From: Fundicoccus ignavus | Lineage (GTDB): Bacteria > Bacillota > Bacilli > Lactobacillales > Aerococcaceae | NCBI RefSeq assembly: GCF_009659375.1 | Contig: NZ_WJQT01000006.1 | Location: 1 to 64,000, forward strand | Direction of reading: 5' to 3' | DNA length: 64,000 nt | Notes under the pieces: generated by a model | What the model was told of the DNA's origin: nothing | The model's input: the letters and a program-made list of their open reading frames with translations, nothing else | The model's database searches: none | Translations under genes and position numbers: made by a program | In this document: positions 17,727 through 25,153 of the stretch, one piece after another | How the letters are laid out: every line of letters begins with the position of its first letter | Numbering within the stretch: the first letter of the stretch is position 1

Positions 17727-17954
17727 TCAAGGTTTATCGCACATTAAAGGGCCTAATAATGGATTGAATTTTTGACGATTTAATTTACTTAATTGATTGA
17801 ATTCTTCCTGAGAAATAAGTTTCTCTTCATATAGTTTCATAAGCATTTTTTCAGCAAGATGAAAATGAAGTTCATTTTGAAGTTGTTCTTCGGTTGGTTT
17901 TGATGATTTATGATTTGGTGTTTGATGATTAGGTGAGAGTTGTGTCATTCGCAT
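17727..17954 (-). CDS. SHOCT-like small protein of the recombinase cassette, 75 aa
   Basis: A polar N-terminus is followed by LHFHLAEKMLMKLYEEKLISQEEFNQLSKL-type helices, the SHOCT pattern (leading helix, then 'G/KLIS-x-EEF'). A similar but shorter protein heads the paralogous cassette at 26767-26940, so the gene belongs to the cassette. Possible roles are a directionality factor or an assembly adaptor; neither is proven. The start codon and ribosome site sit inside an 11-bp hairpin. Confidence 0.7.
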   Translation of the reverse strand: MRMTQLSPNHQTPNHKSSKPTEEQLQNELHFHLAEKMLMKLYEEKLISQEEFNQLSKLNRQKFNPLLGPLMCDKP

Positions 17955-17991
17955 ATAGGTTTCCTCCTAAATAGTCTTCTACCTATATGCG
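17950..17991. promoter_or_regulatory. Hairpin enclosing start codon and ribosome site of the SHOCT gene
   Basis: CGCATATAGGT (17950-17960) and ACCTATATGCG (17981-17991) are perfect complements. In the minus-strand RNA the AGGAGG lies in the 20-nt loop and the first AUG (17954) is paired in the stem, so translation could be structure-controlled. The same dyad could be a recombinase or repressor site in DNA. Confidence 0.55.
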
Positions 17992-18162
17992 AAAAAAGTG
18001 GGAATTCGAACCCTTATTTCTGTAATATGTTGATTAATAGTTGATATGTAATTGAAGTTCTAGATATAATGAAAGTAGATTATTCAACAAACGGGCCAGA
18101 TTGTGTAATAAAAACAATTAATTTTTACAGAACAAATATTATGTTAAGGGAGGGTATTTTAA

Positions 18163-19002
18163 ATGTGTGGATTTGTAAGTAGGCATAGAGCAAGAGATTT
18201 AAAATTACCAAATAAACGTAAAAAAATATTAGACGCAATTGAAAATGATTTATCAAGTGATGATAATGTCCTTGCATTTTTTTATGGTGGATCTGTTGGG
18301 AATAAGAACACAGATGTCTATTCAGATATTGATCTTAGAATAGTCATCAAACCTAACAAAATAAAAGAATACGTTTTAAATAAGAAAAATCATGCTAAAA
18401 ACTGGGGCAATGTCCTTTATTATGAGAATTTAGACCCTTATTCAATTTATACTATTGCTCACTATGATTGTTTTGTTAAAGTAGATATCTTTTATTTTAG
18501 TCCAGATGATATTCAACCATCTACATGGTTGAAAAATATAAAAATAATAAAGGACAATGAAGGTTTAATGACTGATATATTAAAGCAGTCAATGGTTCTT
18601 AGTTATAAACCATCGGTAGATGAATTTGATAATTGGAGGACAAAATTCTTTGCATATTTGCATGAGGCATATAGAAGAGCAATGAGACAAGAGTATTATT
18701 ATGCTTTGGATTGTATTGATAAATTACGCTTATCAATAGTAACTGCTTGGTACATGCATTTAGGAATACAACCCAATACGTTTGGTGATTGGGCTAAATA
18801 CGAAGATGATCGAAGTGAATTGAGAGAATGGCAAAAGTCACTACTCAAAAGTTGGGAATGTGGAAGAAATACGGAAGAAATTATAAATGTTATGAAAAGT
18901 ATCGTTCTTGAATTTAAGAATCTCCATAGTTCTCTTTGTGAATTATTGGAAATTGAAGAGGATTTAAAGTGGGTAAATAAAATTGTAAGTATGGTCTTAT
19001 GA
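18163..19002 (+). CDS. Nucleotidyltransferase-domain protein, possible antibiotic-modifying enzyme
   Basis: The 279-residue protein has the polymerase-beta nucleotidyltransferase motif GGSVGNKNTDVYSDIDLRI (residues 42-60, with G-G-S and D-x-D) and a third acidic strand KVDIFYF. A helical C-terminal half has W/Y-rich segments (RRAMRQEYYYALDCIDKL). The layout is that of aminoglycoside or lincosamide nucleotidyltransferases (ANT/Lnu), but it is not any member I recognise. It is the lone plus-strand gene here, has a strong GGGAGGG site, and is flanked by imperfect 'ACGGGC...GATTGTG' repeats (~18095 and ~19040) that suggest it moved as a cassette. Confidence 0.6.
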   Translation: MCGFVSRHRARDLKLPNKRKKILDAIENDLSSDDNVLAFFYGGSVGNKNTDVYSDIDLRIVIKPNKIKEYVLNKKNHAKNWGNVLYYENLDPYSIYTIAHYDCFVKVDIFYFSPDDIQPSTWLKNIKIIKDNEGLMTDILKQSMVLSYKPSVDEFDNWRTKFFAYLHEAYRRAMRQEYYYALDCIDKLRLSIVTAWYMHLGIQPNTFGDWAKYEDDRSELREWQKSLLKSWECGRNTEEIINVMKSIVLEFKNLHSSLCELLEIEEDLKWVNKIVSMVL

Positions 19003-19078
19003 AAATCAATAATTATTAAGGCATCTTTTATTCCACTAACGGGCGCGATTGTGGAATAACAAATAGTCATTTAAGTTA

Positions 19079-19115
19079 CAACCGAAGAGTTTAACTACTC
19101 CTCGGTTGTTTTTAT
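19079..19115 (+). terminator. Terminator after nucleotidyltransferase gene
   Basis: CAACCGAAGAG (19079-19089) pairs with CTCCTCGGTTG (19098-19108) with one mismatch and is followed by TTTTTATTT. It also faces the amidase remnant from the other strand. Confidence 0.75.
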
Positions 19116-19361
19116 TTATTCATACTTCACAAACGCATCTTTAAAGCCAGCTTTCTTTGCTTTTTCCAACTGCTTATCCGCATTCTTTTTCACACTATAA
19201 GCACCAATCTGCACACGATATAATTTCTTACCGCCTGTTGATGGTTTAGTTGATGACGTACCTTTCGCTAATTCTTTCTTCACATCTGCCCGGAACGTAT
19301 CCATTGACTTATCATGTTTTGAAAACCAATGACGCGGGTCACCATGATTACTAGCGATCTA
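19116..19361 (-). pseudogene. Phage N-acetylmuramoyl-L-alanine amidase, C-terminal fragment with SPOR-like repeat
   Basis: The open stretch (NHGDPRHWFSKHDKSMDTF..., then a Lys/Ser/Thr linker and YRVQIGAYSVKKNADKQLEKAKKAGF) matches the tail of an amidase-type phage lysin plus a SPOR-like peptidoglycan-binding repeat. A stop codon lies just upstream and the catalytic domain is missing. It is the last trace of an older phage, consistent with the adjacent decayed recombinase cassette. An internal Met at 19304 could start a 62-residue product, but no ribosome site supports it. Confidence 0.65.
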
Positions 19362-19461
19362 CTTATGATAGCCTACAAAATGACCGATGTTATTTTATCT
19401 TTCCAACTTAGTGTAACCTATCCATTAGAATAAATTCTTATAAGATTCACCAAGAACCTCA

Positions 19462-19515
19462 TTATATCAAGCTTTTATTCTCTGACTTTTCCATCAATAC
19501 AACCGTCTCAACATG
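19462..19515 (-). other. 3' end of rlmCD (rumA), candidate att core
   Basis: The frame THVETVVLMEKSENKSLI ends at TAA 19462. HVETVVLMEK is the expected C-terminus of lactobacillales RlmCD/RumA 23S rRNA (uracil-5-)-methyltransferase. The preceding codons (VNLLICINGLTT) do not match the family, so the junction lies just upstream. The 24-bp core at 19492-19515 recurs at 10484-10507 with two changes. Elements such as Phi-m46.1/ICESp2905 are known to use this gene in streptococci. Assignment as the boundary of an element in this window is inference. The rest of 19362-19686 shows no gene. Confidence 0.5.
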
Positions 19516-19686
19516 TGTCGTGGTTAAGCCATTGATGCAAATTAGTAGGTTGACTTAGGGACTTAACTGCTAACTAGAACATATTTTTCTGTTCCCTTTG
19601 AAAAGACTATGCGTCATTTTTAAACTTATAAAATTGTCTATCGCTAACAATAAACAGATAAACAAAATTAAAATCATTCAATCTAA

Positions 19687-19800
19687 TTAACTAAACTTCG
19701 AGTTGCTTTTTCCATACATCTCCAAATAATCATAACTAGTTAAAATACCTACAAAATTATCTGGATTCAACTCTTTAGATGTATTGATTAATTTTCTCAT
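19687..19800 (-). CDS. Orphan 37-aa ORF with strong ribosome site
   Basis: GGGAGGAGAATTACG precedes ATG at 19800. The peptide begins MRKLINTSKELNPDNF, has YDYLEMYGKSN near its end and no membrane segment. The strong ribosome site is the only evidence for expression; no family is recognised. It lies downstream of the HEPN-helicase gene on the same strand, beyond that gene's terminator. Confidence 0.4.
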   Translation of the reverse strand: MRKLINTSKELNPDNFVGILTSYDYLEMYGKSNSKFS

Positions 19801-19884
19801 CGTAATTCTCCTCCCTTCGTTCTATAACTATCAATTATACTGCACTTTAATATTTTGACTATGGTGAGTGTTTATTGGCTAAAT

Positions 19885-19923
19885 TAAAAAACCAGCCTCC
19901 TACATCTCAGTAGAAAACTGGTT
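19885..19923 (-). terminator. Terminator of the HEPN-helicase gene
   Basis: AACCAG (19890-19895) and CTGGTT (19918-19923) form the outer stem with a possible CTAC/GTAG inner stem. On the minus strand it is followed by TTTTTTAATTT. Confidence 0.65.
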
Positions 19924-19949
19924 GTATTTTTAATATCTATCCAACTAAT

Positions 19950-21806
19950 CTATCCTACAAATACCAGCTGATTCCTTGCTCTAGAGCTGGCAACATACCT
20001 TAATTGTTTCTTATCCTCACCTTCAGGAAAATCAAAAATAAAGACATTATCAAATTCTAGACCTTTGGCTGAATAGATTGTACCAACATAATATCCTGAA
20101 CTAAGTCTCATGTTATCTTTAATATCCAAAGTCATAATACCTTGTCGGTTCTGAGTATTTACAAATGAATTCTTTACCCGATTACTTGTAAATAAGAAAG
20201 CAGCATTCTCATCATTACCAATTCTGAACTTGCCAGCCTCATCTTTAGACATTTTCCTTACATTATCACTCAAATAATCTTCAGTTATGTCCCTAATCGA
20301 ATTAATTTCCCCATCAAGAACTGCTTTAGCTAACTTATCAATATTAGGATGGTTTCGTAAATTTGTTTCCAAATTAATCGCATTCCCACGGAAATTCAAA
20401 TCAGAATCAATGGCCTTGGCTGTAAAATCACCATTGTATATTTTCTGTGCTTCGTCAAAGACAATATAAAACTTAGAACCTGACTTATCGTCCTTTAATT
20501 TATAACAGAATTGAATGGCACTAATATTCAAGTCTTGAGCTTCATCAATCGCCACAATATCAAATTTAGGCAAGTTTATTTTATTTGATAATTCAGTGAC
20601 CATAAACTTAAACTTTTCTGCGTAATCTGAAAGATTAGAACCTGGATATACTCTGTAATCTTTAGCAAGATCCCATACATATTTGTCAAAGTTAATAATA
20701 GTTAACTGCTCAATATTAGCTCTAAGTTCTTTAGTTGTTTTTGGGTTGTTTTTTAATTTATCAATAATATCTTGTAGATAATTCATTAGTGACTTATTAT
20801 ATGTGAAAAGTATTGCTTTTTTCTTACTGCTAGCACTGCTCAATAGTGACGATTGACCACTCTCAGCATCTTTCAAACCTTGGCTATCAATTTCTCTCAA
20901 ACATTTTATTAATAGGATTAACGATTTCCCTGAACCAGCTGGTCCATTAATCTTGTATACAGCATTTGTCGCGTTGATTGCTCGAGATTGTTTATCCGTA
21001 GCAGTCCCCTCACCCTGAAGAACCTTATAAATCCAGTCAACTTCACTTAAAATTTTCTCTTGAGTAGCCTTAGCAATCTTGTAATTTTGCACTAATTTAG
21101 CTTCAATCTTTTCATTATTTACTTCGAATTCAGTTTTCTTTTCTTCAGGTAAATCATCTAATTGTGCAATCTGGTAGAACAACTCATCCATCTTCTGTGC
21201 AAGAGTATCGACTTTAAGAATATCTTCTTTTACTTTCTCATTTTCTTTTTCATATTGTAATTTCATCGACTTGTCTAAGTCTTTTGAACTCTCGATTATT
21301 TTTTCTGTCTCTTCCGCTATCTTAATTGAATCTAAGGCAATCTCATTGTCACTACTTGGAATATTCAATTGATGATCATAGTTCTTGTCTATTTTCTTCT
21401 CAATTAAATACCGTATCGTTAAATCAGCTGTCTTTAAAGCTTTCGCTGCCATCTCTTTATTTACTTTATCTTTATCATGGATAGCTTTGTTTCCAATTTC
21501 TCTCAAAGTGTGAAATTCTTCAGAGAATTTTTGATTAATTATCTTGCGGTCTTTTAACCAATTAATTCGCCAGATTATTCCATTCGATTGAGTCCCTGCA
21601 GGTGGTTTCGGTGCCCCAAAGCCTTTCAACAAGACTGACTCCAAGACATCTCGCCCAACAACCCCAGCCTTATAATAATTACCTTTAGCAAGCTTCAACC
21701 TAGCAGTAGTAATCTCATCACTGACTTCATAGGGGCCAGAGATCTCTTGAATCTGATTGCAATATGTATCATTATCTAAAAAATCAAAATATGTATTCGC
21801 CTTCAT
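19950..21806 (-). CDS. DUF4145 (HEPN-like)-SF1 helicase fusion, putative defence protein
   Basis: The 618-residue protein has three parts. Residues ~30-140 match DUF4145-type HEPN-like domains with the RxxGNxAxH core (REIGNKAIH, R102-H110). Residues ~165-255 are a charged coiled coil. Residues ~265-618 are a UvrD/DUF2075-like SF1 helicase: Walker A GPAGSGKS (288-295), IVAIDEAQDL (417-426), LETNLRNHPNI, IYSAKGLEFDNVFIF and the terminal RYVASSRARNQLVFVG. It is monocistronic with its own terminator, in a cargo position between an rlmCD scar and a recombinase cassette. HEPN or DUF4145 domains joined to nucleic-acid helicases are common in antiphage systems; the exact system is not one I can name. 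Confidence 0.7.
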   Translation of the reverse strand: MKANTYFDFLDNDTYCNQIQEISGPYEVSDEITTARLKLAKGNYYKAGVVGRDVLESVLLKGFGAPKPPAGTQSNGIIWRINWLKDRKIINQKFSEEFHTLREIGNKAIHDKDKVNKEMAAKALKTADLTIRYLIEKKIDKNYDHQLNIPSSDNEIALDSIKIAEETEKIIESSKDLDKSMKLQYEKENEKVKEDILKVDTLAQKMDELFYQIAQLDDLPEEKKTEFEVNNEKIEAKLVQNYKIAKATQEKILSEVDWIYKVLQGEGTATDKQSRAINATNAVYKINGPAGSGKSLILLIKCLREIDSQGLKDAESGQSSLLSSASSKKKAILFTYNKSLMNYLQDIIDKLKNNPKTTKELRANIEQLTIINFDKYVWDLAKDYRVYPGSNLSDYAEKFKFMVTELSNKINLPKFDIVAIDEAQDLNISAIQFCYKLKDDKSGSKFYIVFDEAQKIYNGDFTAKAIDSDLNFRGNAINLETNLRNHPNIDKLAKAVLDGEINSIRDITEDYLSDNVRKMSKDEAGKFRIGNDENAAFLFTSNRVKNSFVNTQNRQGIMTLDIKDNMRLSSGYYVGTIYSAKGLEFDNVFIFDFPEGEDKKQLRYVASSRARNQLVFVG

Positions 21807-21982
21807 TCAATCAATCCTTCCATAAAAATAAATATTAAAATGATTAAATATAATTTATCATATTTGTAACCGATTGCGGTATTTATTTTTCAAAAAATCA
21901 TCAATAAGTTTATAGCCACTGACTAAATTGAATTAGCCTGTGGTTGAAATTATTGGGTACAGAATTTAATTATTTTGTGTTC

Positions 21983-22285
21983 TTATTGCTCTATATCTTC
22001 TTTTCTACCTTTGATTAGTCCAAGACCTGGCAATACAGCTACTGCAGAACTAGCGAACCATAAGTTGCTATTACTCTCACCAGTTTGAGGGAGCATAACT
22101 CCAGAGTAGTTTATTGAAGCATCTTCTGGTAGTAAATCTTTGAGGTCTATTAAATCTTTAGCTTCAGATGCTGAATCGATTGTTGTTATAGAATTTTCAT
22201 CAATATTAGGGTTTTCTGTACCCTCAGGTGTTCCAACGTTACTTTGGTTACTTGGCTTATGGATTGTCAACATTAAACTGTACAA
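21983..22285 (-). pseudogene. C-terminal end of an LPXTG cell-wall surface protein
   Basis: A Ser/Asn/Glu-rich stretch is followed by LPQTGES, a hydrophobic segment (LWFASSAVAVLPGLGLI) and the charged tail KGRKEDIEQ. This is a complete sortase sorting signal. There is no signal peptide and no plausible start, so only the 3' end of a surface protein gene remains. Confidence 0.7.
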
Positions 22286-22382
22286 AATTTATAAGGTCTT
22301 TTCCTATGAATTGGTTATCAATTGATATCGAGCCTCTGCGAGCCTGAACGCCAACTCACGAAGGTTGTTATGATATCATTAC

Positions 22383-22514
22383 TTATGTTTCAATACAGTT
22401 AATCCATTTTTCTAGAACATAGTTTTGTAAAGGGTACTGTGAATCTAAATACTTATTTTTTCTTAAACGATCGATTGAGATACGAATATCTTCATCCCCA
22501 GTCCTTTCATAAAT
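22383..22514 (-). pseudogene. Unidentified 3' gene fragment
   Basis: An open stretch of about 43 codons ending at TAA 22383 encodes RTGDEDIRISIDRLRKNKYL and YPLQNYVLEKWINCIET. It has protein-like composition but no start or ribosome site. I do not recognise the family. It is probably another truncated gene in this decayed strip. Confidence 0.3.
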
Positions 22515-22623
22515 TTACATTTGTAATTATTAATATTATACCAAGGAAAACTTATTTTATCATTATATGAATTTGTTTTCGAAAACTTTTTATGCTATTA
22601 TCCTAATACAATTAAAAATCACA

Positions 22624-22718
22624 ACTTATCCAGAGTAAGCAGAGGGAATTGGCCCGATGACGCTTCAGCAACCTACCATTGGCAAGGTGCTAAATCCAAC
22701 TCGAAAGAGAAAGATGAG
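22624..22718 (+). promoter_or_regulatory. SAM-I (S-box) riboswitch
   Basis: The conserved S-box blocks are all present in order: CTTATCCAGAG, AGAGGGA..TTGGCCC, GATGACGC, CAGCAACC, AGGTGC and the closing AGATGAG. This leader binds S-adenosylmethionine and normally terminates transcription when SAM is plentiful. It precedes the terminator at 22735-22762 and the gene at 22792, which is not a recognised methionine gene. Confidence 0.93.
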
Positions 22719-22734
22719 TCTAACCCAGTTATTT

Positions 22735-22762
22735 GGCACGACGAATCTCGTTGTGCTTTTTT
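22735..22762 (+). terminator. Riboswitch expression-platform terminator
   Basis: GGCACGACGA and TCGTTGTGC form a stem with loop ATC, followed by a run of T. It lies between the S-box aptamer and the start at 22792, as expected for SAM-dependent attenuation. Confidence 0.85.
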
Positions 22763-22791
22763 AATTGAATAAATAACTAGGAGTGGTTGTA

Positions 22792-23109
22792 TTGTTACCA
22801 GAAAAGAATATTAGTTTAGAGGAGTTTCTGAAAGGATTGAAGGAGTTACAAGTTATGTCTCACTTGAGGTTTCGTAGGAGCCAATCTGGAGATCCAGATG
22901 AACACGATTTGATTTTTTTAGTTTGTACAAAAGAGCCGAAAAAAGGTGCGCACATAGGTCGAACATGTCTTTGCTGCATTGGGAACGCTAGTATTAATGA
23001 CTATGAGAATTTTAAAGATTGTATGAGCACTGAACATTATGACGCTATCTTGAACCTTTTGTTTAACTTCACTTACACTGATGTAGAATACAAAGCAATT
23101 AACAAGTAA
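22792..23109 (+). CDS. Unrecognised 105-aa protein under SAM-I riboswitch control
   Basis: TTG at 22792 lies 8 nt after AGGAG; the in-frame GTG at 22783 overlaps the ribosome site and cannot be used. The product (LPEKNISLEEFLKGLKELQ...) is soluble with a Cys cluster (CTKEP..., RTCLCCIGNAS, KDCMS) and an Asp/Glu-rich middle. I know no family for it. S-box leaders usually control methionine/cysteine synthesis, transport or salvage, so a sulfur-related or metal-binding role is the first hypothesis. No further plus-strand gene follows. Confidence 0.7.
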   Translation: MLPEKNISLEEFLKGLKELQVMSHLRFRRSQSGDPDEHDLIFLVCTKEPKKGAHIGRTCLCCIGNASINDYENFKDCMSTEHYDAILNLLFNFTYTDVEYKAINK

Positions 23110-23127
23110 TTTTTTAAGTACAAAAAA

Positions 23128-23180
23128 AAAAGAGAGTCACAGCACCATGCCTCACTTGCATAGTGCCTTGGCTCTCTTTA
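23128..23180. terminator. Bidirectional terminator between orphan gene and recombinase cassette
   Basis: AAAGAGAGTCACAGCAC pairs with GTGCCTTGGCTCTCTTT (about 14 of 17 positions), with A-tract upstream and T-rich sequence downstream. It serves both convergent genes. Confidence 0.75.
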
Positions 23181-24746
23181 CTGCATTACTTCGATTGTAT
23201 CGCCTGTTTTGAGTTCAACTTCTACTTTCTCATCGTGAATGACTACATTTTTGACTAGTCGGGTCACCAAGCTTTCCTCATATTCTTCAATATCAGTGTG
23301 TGCTGATTTTAAAAATGCTTTAATGTCTGCTAATCGTTTCCGCTTTTCTTCGCGGCTTGCATTTTTCACTAAAATGTCTTGCTTCACTTTTCGCATTGCT
23401 TCAAGTTTATCAACGATTTGATCATGTGTCTCATCACTAAGGTTGTCTAATAATTTCTTTTGTAGTTGATGCAATTCTTCCTCAATATCATCGAAAGGTT
23501 CATCATATTTTTTATCTAACATATCTCGAATAATTAATTCAATATTTTTTTCCGCTTCACTTTTATTTGCCATATACTGATTAATAGCTTCAACAATTAT
23601 TTTGTGCAAGTCTTCTTCATTGATCGTTCTTGATTCACATTCGCATAACTTTTCTACTCTTGTCACGCACCGCCATACATAAGTCTTCTTACCTTTGTAT
23701 GTCCAAGTAATTCGCCTAAAAATATCGGCGCATTTACCACATTGGGTAATTCCTGTTAAGGCAAACTTTCCTTGATAGAGCCGATGTTTTTTCTTCTTGC
23801 CGGAATAAAGATTGCTTCTTCTCGCTTTTTCTTTTTGAGCTAAGTTATAAATCTCTTTAGAGACAATCGCTTCATGGTTATCTTCAATATAATATTGAGG
23901 AACGCTGCCATCATTAGGTACTCTTTTCTTAGTTAAACAATCAACCGTGTAAGTTTTCTGCAACAAGGCATCTCCCATGTATTTCTCATTAGCGATAATT
24001 CGATTGATATCGTTACTCGTCCATTTCAAAATTCCTGTAGCAGTCGGCACTTTATCTTCCATTAACTTTCTTGCAATGATACCCGTTCCTTTTCCTTCTA
24101 GGTATTCTTTAAAAATTCGTTTGATAATCCATGACTGTTTAGGATTTATAATTAATTTACCTTCCTGATCAACTGTGTATCCTAAGAATTTTCTATGATT
24201 TACAAATACTTGTCCCTCCTGGTATCGATACCGAAGTCCCATCGTCACGTTCTTACTAATTGACTCACTTTCTTGCTGAGCGAGAGAGGCCATGATAGTA
24301 ATGAGTACCTCGCCCGTAGAATCCAGGGTGTTGATATTTTCTTTTTCAAAATATACCGCCACTCTTTTTTCTTTTAATTGACGAATGTAGTTTAAACAAT
24401 CGACTGTATTTCTCGCAAACCGTGAAATAGACTTTGTGATGATTAAGTCTATCCTTCCTGCCATACATTCATCAATCATTCGATTAAACTCTTTACGATT
24501 CTTGGTGTTGGTTCCTGTTATCCCTTCGTCTGCGTAGATATCAATCAGCTGCCACTCAGGGTTTCTACTTATAAAATTGGTATAGTGATTTACCTGTGTG
24601 GTAAAACTCCCTGCTTGTTCTTCACTTTCAGTTGACACTCGACAATAAGCAGCAACTCTTAACTTATTGGCTTCATTTTGATGTTCTTCCGTTTTAACTT
24701 GTCGCCTCGCTGGTATCGTCAATACTTTAACTTTTTTTGATGTCAC
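23178..24746 (-). CDS. Large serine recombinase, third gene of intact cassette
   Basis: The 522-residue protein has resolvase motifs [14 protein letters not shown] (Ser38), [15 protein letters not shown] and [16 protein letters not shown] Recombinase domain follows ([35 protein letters not shown]), then a zinc ribbon (ITQCGKCADIFRR, CVTRVEKLCECESR), a coiled coil (~420-480) and tail KTGDTIEV. GTG start overlaps the previous stop. It is the closest paralogue of 14129-15694. Together with the two upstream genes it is the likely integrase of the prophage to the right. Confidence 0.9.
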   Translation of the reverse strand: MTSKKVKVLTIPARRQVKTEEHQNEANKLRVAAYCRVSTESEEQAGSFTTQVNHYTNFISRNPEWQLIDIYADEGITGTNTKNRKEFNRMIDECMAGRIDLIITKSISRFARNTVDCLNYIRQLKEKRVAVYFEKENINTLDSTGEVLITIMASLAQQESESISKNVTMGLRYRYQEGQVFVNHRKFLGYTVDQEGKLIINPKQSWIIKRIFKEYLEGKGTGIIARKLMEDKVPTATGILKWTSNDINRIIANEKYMGDALLQKTYTVDCLTKKRVPNDGSVPQYYIEDNHEAIVSKEIYNLAQKEKARRSNLYSGKKKKHRLYQGKFALTGITQCGKCADIFRRITWTYKGKKTYVWRCVTRVEKLCECESRTINEEDLHKIIVEAINQYMANKSEAEKNIELIIRDMLDKKYDEPFDDIEEELHQLQKKLLDNLSDETHDQIVDKLEAMRKVKQDILVKNASREEKRKRLADIKAFLKSAHTDIEEYEESLVTRLVKNVVIHDEKVEVELKTGDTIEVMQ

Positions 24747-25153
24747 ATAATCACCTCAATTAACTGATAAAAATTTTCTGCTCTTTCAAAAGGATTGAGT
24801 GCATCCGGTGCTTCTTCTCTCCATTTAAAACTATTAACAATAACTATTTTATCCTTAACTAATTCAAAATTTCGTCCTAATCGTTTACTTCTCTGGTGTC
24901 TCTCCTGTTGGACTCGTTGAAACGTATCTTGATTAATAATCCTTGGATAAACAGCATTCCCAACATAAACTTCATTCTTCAACAGTCTTCCCAAAGGACC
25001 ATGTGGTTTATCAATACCTGCTTTTTTACCAGCAGCAGTTAAACTCTCGCCTTCAAGATAGCTTTCATATAACTCTACTAAACAATCCGCTTCTTCTTGA
25101 TGAATGCTTATCTCCCCTTCAATCATCTGATAACCAAAATATACTCTTGCCAC
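24743..25153 (-). CDS. Recombinase-domain protein without catalytic domain (intact cassette)
   Basis: The best start is GTG at 25153, overlapping the TAG of the preceding recombinase and preceded by GAAGAGGTGAG; an ATG at 25189 lies inside that gene. The ~136 residues (YFGYQMIEGEISIHQEEA, YLEGESLTAAGKKAGI, LGRLLKNEVYVGNAVYP, FQRVQQERHQRSKRLGR) form the DNA-binding Recombinase domain alone. It parallels 15698-16114. It is translationally coupled on both sides, so the three proteins are probably made together and may act as one integrase complex. Confidence 0.78.
   Translation of the reverse strand: MARVYFGYQMIEGEISIHQEEADCLVELYESYLEGESLTAAGKKAGIDKPHGPLGRLLKNEVYVGNAVYPRIINQDTFQRVQQERHQRSKRLGRNFELVKDKIVIVNSFKWREEAPDALNPFERAENFYQLIEVIM

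Noticed and set aside
18163-19002. Assignment as lnu(B) or aadE
   Set aside because: Only the nucleotidyltransferase motif is shared; the remaining sequence does not match what I remember of either enzyme.
18699-19070. 123-codon minus-strand open frame over the nucleotidyltransferase end
   Set aside because: Mirror frame of a gene with clear domain motifs and a good ribosome site.
19462-23178. 19.5 kb scar as the proven left end of the large prophage
   Set aside because: Possible, but the LPXTG remnant and the S-box gene between the scar and the cassette could be chromosomal. The true left end may be near 23.1 kb, so I kept it as a hypothesis only.
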